NCBI GenBank assembly: GCA_029717555.1
Contig: JAMDHS010000093.1
Location: forward strand, 16,607 to 80,606
Reading direction: 5' to 3'
Length of the DNA stretch: 64,000 nt
Source of the DNA: Peribolospora baueri
Lineage: Eukaryota > Basidiomycota > Peribolosporomycetes > Peribolosporales > Peribolosporaceae
Positions within the stretch are counted from its first letter, which is position 1; each line of letters begins with the position of its first letter. Shown piece by piece: positions 59,219 to 64,000 of this stretch. The notes under the pieces were generated by a model that worked only from the letters and a program-made list of their open reading frames with translations, searched no databases and was not told where the DNA came from. Position numbers and translations under genes: made by a program.

Positions 59219-60483
59219 AATACCTCGAATATCCTGAGCTCGAGCTCCTCTCCAAGGCGCTCACCTTTGAGTCGCCAGAATGCAAGGTCAACACTCGCTT
59301 CGAGGCGTACACCTGCAAAGCCGTAGCCAGGGAGAAGCGCCTCTTCAAGGCGCTCGAGTCCAACTATGTCGAGGATATCTCCCACTCTGCCTCGCTCTCC
59401 CCGCCTGAACAGCATCGCGGCGCCATGCTCTCCGCCTTCGGCCCCTTAGACGAGCCCCGGAGTAGGAAGACGCTTTACCTCTTGATTGCCACCCTCAATG
59501 GTGCCTTCCCCGATCACGACTTCTCTGAGGTTCGACCCGAGGCGTTCAGAAGGGAACCCAGCGCAAGCTTCGTACTTAACAGCCTCAGCCAGACGCTCCT
59601 CAGCCTCCGCTCCAGCTCGGGCGCTCCCAGGTCGTACTCTTCCTATCCAGACCCGTCTTGGGATGATGCCGCCTCTTCTCCCTCTCAATCGTTTTCTCCA
59701 CCGTCGCACTCCTCGGCGGCGGCCCGAGCCGCAGGCTCCTTGAGCGCGGGCAGTGTTCCGCCGGTGATCAGCCATCCCGTGCTGCAGCGACTGCTCGATA
59801 ACGTTATAGGCGTGCAAGACTCGGAGGTTTACACTTACAATCCGGACGTCGATTCTGACCCGCACGCCACGAGCGAGGACGAGGACGAGGACTGGGACGA
59901 GGAGGAGGAGGACGCTGATGAGGAGGGAGACTGGTCGAGCGATCGAAGCGATGGGATGGCAGTGGACCATGAGGACATGGACGAGGAAGACGAAGAGGTG
60001 GATATAGACGATCAAGACGCGCCGCTCTTTGACGAAGATGTCTACGGGACAGGTTTCGCCTCCCCCGCCGACGGAACGCCCGCCCAGACCACCCCGCCCG
60101 CCACGCCGTCGTCCAAGCGCAAATCCAAAGGATTCTCTCGTCGTTACCGCCATTCTGCAGCCGCCGCTGCGTTGTCCAAGGGAGGCATTAACACCATACC
60201 GGCCACGTATACATACGGAAAGCATGCCTCTCCCATCCACCGTCATGGACCCTCTTCCCTTGGCTCGTCCTCACGGGGCACCGGCGTCGACTCCAAGCGC
60301 ACTGGTATGACGGGTCTGGGAAGGACAGCTATGTCAGTGGACGCAGGGACGGACGCCACGGGAGGCCTCCTCTGGACGACTTATGCCTTCTTCTACAATC
60401 GGAAGATGAAGAGGGTCCTCTTCGTCAGTGTCTGGGCCAGGAAGAATACGTCGAGGAGGGCTGTCGATGGTTGGGACCTCTGA
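59215..60483 (+). CDS. MAF1: Maf1, repressor of RNA polymerase III
   Basis: Maf1 binds Pol III and shuts down tRNA and 5S transcription when nutrients fall or stress rises; TORC1 and PKA control it by phosphorylation. The conserved start is MKYLEYPELELLSKALTF with FEAYTCKAVAREKRLFKAL. Box B is KTLYLLIATLNGAFPDHDFS with VRPEAFRREPSASFVLNSLS. Box C is at the end: LWTTYAFFYNRKMKRVLFVS followed by VWARKN. Between B and C lies a long low-complexity insertion with an acidic run (EDEDEDWDEEEEDADEEGD) and Ser/Thr-rich basic sequence that could carry phosphosites and a nuclear signal. One exon, 422 codons, in a window where nearly all other genes have introns. An in-frame ATG at 59065 would add 50 unconserved residues; 59215 fits the family. 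Confidence 0.92.
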   Translation: MKYLEYPELELLSKALTFESPECKVNTRFEAYTCKAVAREKRLFKALESNYVEDISHSASLSPPEQHRGAMLSAFGPLDEPRSRKTLYLLIATLNGAFPDHDFSEVRPEAFRREPSASFVLNSLSQTLLSLRSSSGAPRSYSSYPDPSWDDAASSPSQSFSPPSHSSAAARAAGSLSAGSVPPVISHPVLQRLLDNVIGVQDSEVYTYNPDVDSDPHATSEDEDEDWDEEEEDADEEGDWSSDRSDGMAVDHEDMDEEDEEVDIDDQDAPLFDEDVYGTGFASPADGTPAQTTPPATPSSKRKSKGFSRRYRHSAAAAALSKGGINTIPATYTYGKHASPIHRHGPSSLGSSSRGTGVDSKRTGMTGLGRTAMSVDAGTDATGGLLWTTYAFFYNRKMKRVLFVSVWARKNTSRRAVDGWDL

Positions 60484-62048
60484 GATGGACGGAACAGGCT
60501 AGCGGTGAACCGATAAGCGCACAGTCCACCTTGCATGATGATCTCCCTTCCTCCTCCTCTTTCTTTCTTCCTTGACCTCCCTCTTTTTTCTTTTCCTCTT
60601 CCTGCTCTATCTTTCATAACGACCGTCCGTTCCCGTTTCGTTCGGCGGCTTTCGTTTTTTCTGCCTTTCTACGCATCGCTCGCGACAGCGGGCGATGCTC
60701 AGTCGTTCTTCCCTGCTCTTTCTTTGTTAATCTTCCCCGCTCCCCCTCCCTTTTCTTGTCTTATTTAACGTGGTCCGCATGGTCGGACTGTCGCTGTATC
60801 TTCCCCCTTGTCTCCTGTCTTCCTTTTTGACCTATTTTGCTTGTGGCTGCTCTTCTTCTCGTTGGACTATCGTCTCATTTATTCTTCTTCTCCTTCTTCC
60901 TGTTGTGTATGTACGCATTTTGTACGTTCCTTCCTGTACGTTTGCCCGTTCGTGATGTGGTGCAATGCATCTGGAAACTTGGAAACCCGAGCTAAGAAAG
61001 TGAAGAATGACGCCATTGAAGACGGACTAGCGGTGAATACCGTATGGGAGCCGTTCGGTAGCAGTGTAATGCAGAGGCAATTTGCGCACGGACATGGCAT
61101 TCGTCCCTTGGCACACACATCACCGATGACAGGTCTAACTGGTCGGCCTCCACTTCGGCGCAGATGCCGTCGAAGTCGCGAAGGTCAATCCTTTCTGCCC
61201 GAAGGTGGACCTCATCAAAGGTAGCTGGCCCTTGAATCGCCTTTACACCGAACATGCGGCACAGCTCCCGCCAGAGTTTTGACCTTTTCGAGCCGCGCTT
61301 CCTCGTCTCCATCTCTCAGCCATCCATACATCTCTTCAGATTCGCCCATCTTTTCGATCCTCACTTCCGGCTTCGAACTCCCCACTCACTCGCCTTTCCG
61401 CGCTTCAATGCCGCCTTCCGCCGCGTCCAATTTCCAACAAGGAACTTGCTTAGCTTTATTACCTTCGCCTGTCACGTGCCTCATCGCCAACACTAGCGTG
61501 AGGCAGCGCACACCTAGATAACGCATGCACGCCGTTGTCCAAGTTCCGCTGTACGAGGCGTCCTGTCGTGGGAGCGGCGGACGGGATGAGGGCGAAATGG
61601 TGACGAAGGAAGGGAATGACCAGATAGGCCCTGCTACCAAATTGTCGTGGGAGCGAGTAGTCGTTACAGCGGAAGCGATAGAGATACAGAGGAAAGAGAG
61701 AGACAGAGAAGAGACGAGACGAAGAGAACTGGATCGATTTGGTTGGTTGTAGTAAGGTGAAGGGCGTCCTCCAGGGATGCCCTGAGTCCCTGTACTTATG
61801 TACATGGGGTCAGGCTCATGGGACGAGTAACAAGGGAGGACTAAGGGGAAATGAGTGAATCACGTGCGCCTGCGCGGCGTGTGTGAACAATGAATACGCG
61901 TGGGGCGTATATATGCTATGAAGCGGAGGAACGATGGGGAGTGTTCCACGACACGTCCGATCAACGCGGTGGCCCGCACCGCTAGTCCGAATAACCCTCC
62001 CCGGGCGGAGGATACACATTCGACGAGGTCAACCGGTCCGGCGGGTCC
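60484..62048. other. Gene-poor region downstream of MAF1
   Basis: About 1.55 kb. The first 500 bp are strongly pyrimidine-rich on the plus strand. Later there are minus-strand frames at 60992-61312 (which includes HLRAERIDLRDFDGICAEVE) and 61386-61805 (with a hydrophobic LSLSFLCISIASA stretch after an ATG). Neither matches a family I recognise. No RNA gene is seen. Confidence 0.5.
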
Positions 62049-62282
62049 ATGAGCAACACGGTCCACATCGCTGGCAAGAACCAGATCTCGGGCACCCAGC
62101 GTGGGTCCGAGGCCGTCTTCACTCTCACTTCGAATGCGCTCGGCCCCACTTGCCTCGGCGTCAAGGACTGGCAGGTCGAGCGTCGCAGCGACTGGACCGG
62201 ATGGGGCTGGGGCGACAACATTCGCGTCACCAGCTCTGGCCAGCCTTGCGCGGACGTCGAGCTCGTTCAGCACGCCTGCTGA
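62049..62282 (+). CDS. Unrecognised small Cys-containing protein or last exon of one
   Basis: An ORF of 77 codons from ATG 62049 to TGA 62280-62282. The peptide (MSNTVHIAGKNQISGTQRG, then LGPTCLGVKDWQVE, WTGWGWGDNIRVTSSG, PCADVELVQHAC) matches no family I know. Codon choice is extreme: nearly all codons end in C, or G for Lys/Gln, as in highly expressed genes of this genome. The frame stays open upstream to a TAA near 61991 and would add FDEVNRSGGS, so this may be the last exon of a spliced gene whose upstream exon I cannot find, or a truncated copy. The three cysteines and Trp/Gly-rich core would fit a secreted protein, but no signal peptide is visible. Confidence 0.4.
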   Translation: MSNTVHIAGKNQISGTQRGSEAVFTLTSNALGPTCLGVKDWQVERRSDWTGWGWGDNIRVTSSGQPCADVELVQHAC

Positions 62283-63020
62283 GTCGTTCAAAGGCCAAGG
62301 CCAGCCGAGCGACAGCCGGATTCGACGGATCAAGAAGTCCGTTGCTCTTCTGAAGTCGGTTCGTTCCCGGACTGACGCATCGTTAGCGGAAGCAAAAAAA
62401 CCGAGGAGGGAGGAGTTCTTGGTGATGAGGCGTCCATGATGAGACGAATATTGCACTTGTATGCTCGTATATGCAACCTCAGCACACGTAACGATGAACG
62501 ATCCACACTACCTTCTCGCACCGCATCGACAGCCGTGAACGCGACTGCGGCCTCCTCCACGGTGCTGTGGACCTGTGGCCTCCAGGAAGAGGGCGTGAGA
62601 GAAGAACGGCGGTGAAGACATGCTTCGATTGGATTGGGAGCAGCGCAAGCTGGCAAAGGTGGGCTACCAACTCGCATCGACCTGCGCATAAGGGTACCGC
62701 GGCAGTCCGCCGCTGACTTAGCCTCGGATCAACACACCGACTAGTGCCTATAGGTATACTCTTCTGGAATCTGCCTAAGGTTCCACGCTAGAAGCGCGTC
62801 GATCACTTGCATACGACGCCTGAAGACAGCTTCCAATTTGCCGCCAAGCGGGCTCCAAGCGGGCTCCGAGCGAAACTCCAAGCGAACTCTTAAGCCAACG
62901 CCAAAAAACCAAAAAATCAACTTTTAAAGAAGGCATTTCGAGTGCATATAAAGCACATACTTGACAAAGGAGGGGAAACGAGCGGTTGCAGCTTATAGTG
63001 ATCCACGTAGACGCCTTTGA
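62283..63020. other. Gene-poor region with short degenerate repeats
   Basis: No supported gene. It holds the degenerate repeat at 62844-62889 and an AT-richer stretch (62900-62990) that stands out from the GC-rich surroundings, next to the reverse-transcriptase remnant. Confidence 0.5.
62844..62889 (+). repeat. Four degenerate copies of an 11-12 bp unit
   Basis: Successive units ccaagcgggct, ccaagcgggct, ccgagcgaaact and ccaagcgaact. The first two are identical; the later ones are diverged. Confidence 0.75.
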
Positions 63021-63448
63021 TCAAAGGGCGTTGAATCCAGGTACGATGGGGCGACCAGCGACTGGGGTTTTGTGGATCTTAGGAATCAGCTTGAACTGCG
63101 GGAGCTGCGGTCCATCTTCAGCAAGTAGACTGGCTAGAGAGAAGCCACTTCCCTTCCTGGGGGGATAAGGAGGAGCCGAAGAGGCGAACGAGGCGTTTAA
63201 GCGTAGCTACCCAGCGCCCCGGTTCGGGAGTCGCTAGAGTGTAGATGCCGCTGACGCAGGGCTTCATCGGTGTACCATGTCTCGGAGACGATGGTGTCAA
63301 GAACAGAACTAGAAAGGGTGTCATGAACTTTACCCAAGCACTTCCAGTATTCCATCACGTGACCATCCGCAGCTTTTGACGCGTGCCGGCCCTCTCTTGT
63401 GCGGGGCCCCCACATGGCTTGTCTATAAAGACTGGCGGTACTCCTCAT
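63021..63448 (-). pseudogene. Degraded reverse-transcriptase fragment
   Basis: Reading the minus strand, one frame from 63448 gives HVMEYWKCLGKVHDTLSSSV and TIVSETWYTDEALRQ. A different frame from about 63150 gives LLAEDGPQLPQF, then FKLIPKIHKTPVAGRPIVPG and FNAL, with a TGA at 63021-63023. The PKIHKTP...GRPIVPG block is the fingers/palm signature of retroelement reverse transcriptases of the KIHK-RPI kind, found in Penelope-like and related fungal elements. At least one frameshift and one stop interrupt it, and the catalytic DD-containing palm is absent. A broken, truncated mobile-element copy; its exact family is unresolved. Confidence 0.5.
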
Positions 63449-63537
63449 CTGTCATGAACGCTGCCTCCGATCCGAGATGACACGACTGCCTTGCGCCGAC
63501 GCATGCATATAGGGGGCCCAACAGGGCCTCCACCTCT

Positions 63538-63589
63538 ATGTCAGGGAGGACTTCCCTACTCGAATGTCAGGGAGGACTTCCCTACTCAG
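63538..63589 (+). repeat. Two tandem copies of a 26-bp unit
   Basis: Copies at 63538-63563 and 63564-63589 share atgtcagggaggacttccct plus actc and differ at the last bases. Each has a near-palindromic core agggaggacttccct. Confidence 0.92.
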
Positions 63590-63843
63590 GTCGGGTCACG
63601 AGCGAGGGACAGAGGACGGAATGGAGGTCCACCGGAAGTCGACACAAAGCAAGGAGCAGGCAAGTCGGGGACAGGGACGAGGACAGGAACGAGGATGGGG
63701 CGGAGGCTGGGACAGAGGTGCTGATGCTGGACGGGGAACTCTGGAGGAAACCTGAGCGATGACAAAAGTATTCTTAGCTTGGGGAGGAAAGATGCGGACG
63801 CCCTGTCCGGCTCTCTTTATATACACGTTCATGAACCGTGCAG

Positions 63844-63890
63844 CACCGCAGCTCCTATGTTCCAGCCTTGCAACACCGCAGCTCCTATGT
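63844..63890 (+). repeat. Direct repeat of 17 bp with 30-bp period
   Basis: caccgcagctcctatgt occurs at 63844-63860 and 63874-63890, just downstream of the TATA-like site. Confidence 0.9.
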
Positions 63891-63910
63891 CTGAGTCTAT
63901 GAGCACGAGG

Positions 63911-63935
63911 TTCTGAGCGGAGTTTCTGAGCGGAG
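63911..63935 (+). repeat. Direct repeat of 12 bp
   Basis: ttctgagcggag occurs at 63911-63922 and 63924-63935, directly before the TGACA end of the candidate LTR. Confidence 0.9.
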
Positions 63936-64000
63936 GTTTGTGACAGTACCCCCGGGGCTAAGCGTGAGCTCCGCGGGCGCGGTTGAGACGTCGTTGGCCT

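Larger units (their letters stand above)
63450..64000 (+). mobile_element. Possible left LTR and start of a retrotransposon running off the window
   Basis: A candidate LTR runs from TGTCA at 63450 (or from TGTCAGGG at 63539) to TGACA at 63941-63945, which are inverted termini. Inside are TATATA at 63818-63823, tandem repeats, and no coding frame. The sequence after 63945 (GTACCCCCGGGGCTAAGCG) would be the primer-binding region. No second LTR or pol gene is in the window, so this is inference. Confidence 0.35.

Noticed and set aside
60992-61312. 106-codon minus-strand ORF
   Set aside because: The segment EVHLRAERIDLRDFDG looks protein-like but I cannot tie it to a family or splice it into a gene.
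61386-61805. 139-codon minus-strand ORF with a hydrophobic N-terminal stretch
   Set aside because: The stretch looks signal-like but is internal, and the downstream sequence has no family features; evidence too thin to call a gene.
61934-62353. 139-codon plus-strand ORF overlapping the 77-codon ORF
   Set aside because: Arg/His/Gly-rich with poor codon choice; the 62049 frame has far better codon bias.
1-64000. CRISPR array, rRNA, organelle DNA insertion or bacterial-type operon
   Set aside because: No regularly spaced repeats, no rRNA-like conserved blocks, no AT-rich organelle segment, and all genes are spliced eukaryotic units.

Overview
This 64 kb window looks like nuclear DNA of a GC-rich, intron-dense basidiomycete. 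A red-yeast-type Pucciniomycotina (Microbotryomycetes: Rhodotorula, Sporobolomyces, Leucosporidium or similar) is my inference. Almost every gene is cut by several short introns of roughly 60-110 bp. Their donors are mostly GTGAGT or GTGAGC, their branch sites CTGAC/CTAAC-like, and they end in CAG or TAG. Gene content is fungal and intergenic gaps are short. I found no tRNA, rRNA or CRISPR array. Coding coordinates run from the chosen start codon to the stop codon and include introns. Most exon joins were inferred by eye from splice sites plus protein-family continuity.

Left part (1-22 kb): an insulin-degrading-enzyme-type metalloprotease (16-4451, +), a BRE4/aromatic-acid-exporter-like membrane protein (4865-9987, +), a mitochondrial acyl-CoA dehydrogenase (10377-12860, +), a four-finger C2H2 transcription factor (13096-15721, -), glycyl-tRNA synthetase (16224-19010, +) and a membrane-anchored TPR-like mitochondrial protein (19981-22146, -).

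Middle part (22-45 kb): RPA large subunit RFA1 (22871-25360, +), an orphan protein (25543-26345, -), a secreted and probably GPI-anchored ThuA-like protein (26672-28393, -), a PWWP plus Tudor-like chromatin-reader candidate (28573-31501, +), COG complex subunit 1 (31775-35345, +), an Rco1-like double-PHD protein (35714-39258, +), a GFA/CENP-V family enzyme (39622-40300, -), the mitochondrial fatty-acid-synthesis dehydratase HTD2 (40667-41973, +) and the AP-2 mu subunit (42302-44912, -).

Right part (45-60.5 kb): the XPD/Rad3 helicase (45428-49292, +), a membrane-associated short-chain dehydrogenase (49447-51185, -), Doa1/PLAA (51534-55495, -), a HORMA-domain meiotic axis protein (56618-58899, +) and the Pol III repressor MAF1 (59215-60483, +). 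The genes form no operon-like pathway. RFA1, RAD3, the HORMA protein, the chromatin readers and MAF1 do make the window rich in chromosome-biology genes.

From about 60.5 kb to the right edge the character changes. Conserved housekeeping genes stop. What remains is one strongly codon-biased 77-codon ORF of unknown family (62049-62282), a frameshifted reverse-transcriptase remnant (about 63021-63448, -), several short tandem repeats, and a sequence bounded by TGTCA...TGACA with a TATA box that may be the left LTR of a retrotransposon running off the window. The best second looks are the leaky-scanning start pairs in the IDE and GlyRS genes, the PTS1-like tail of the IDE, the PWWP/Tudor protein, the GPI-anchored ThuA protein, the HORMA protein with no zinc finger, the uORF abutting MAF1, and the mobile-element-rich right edge.
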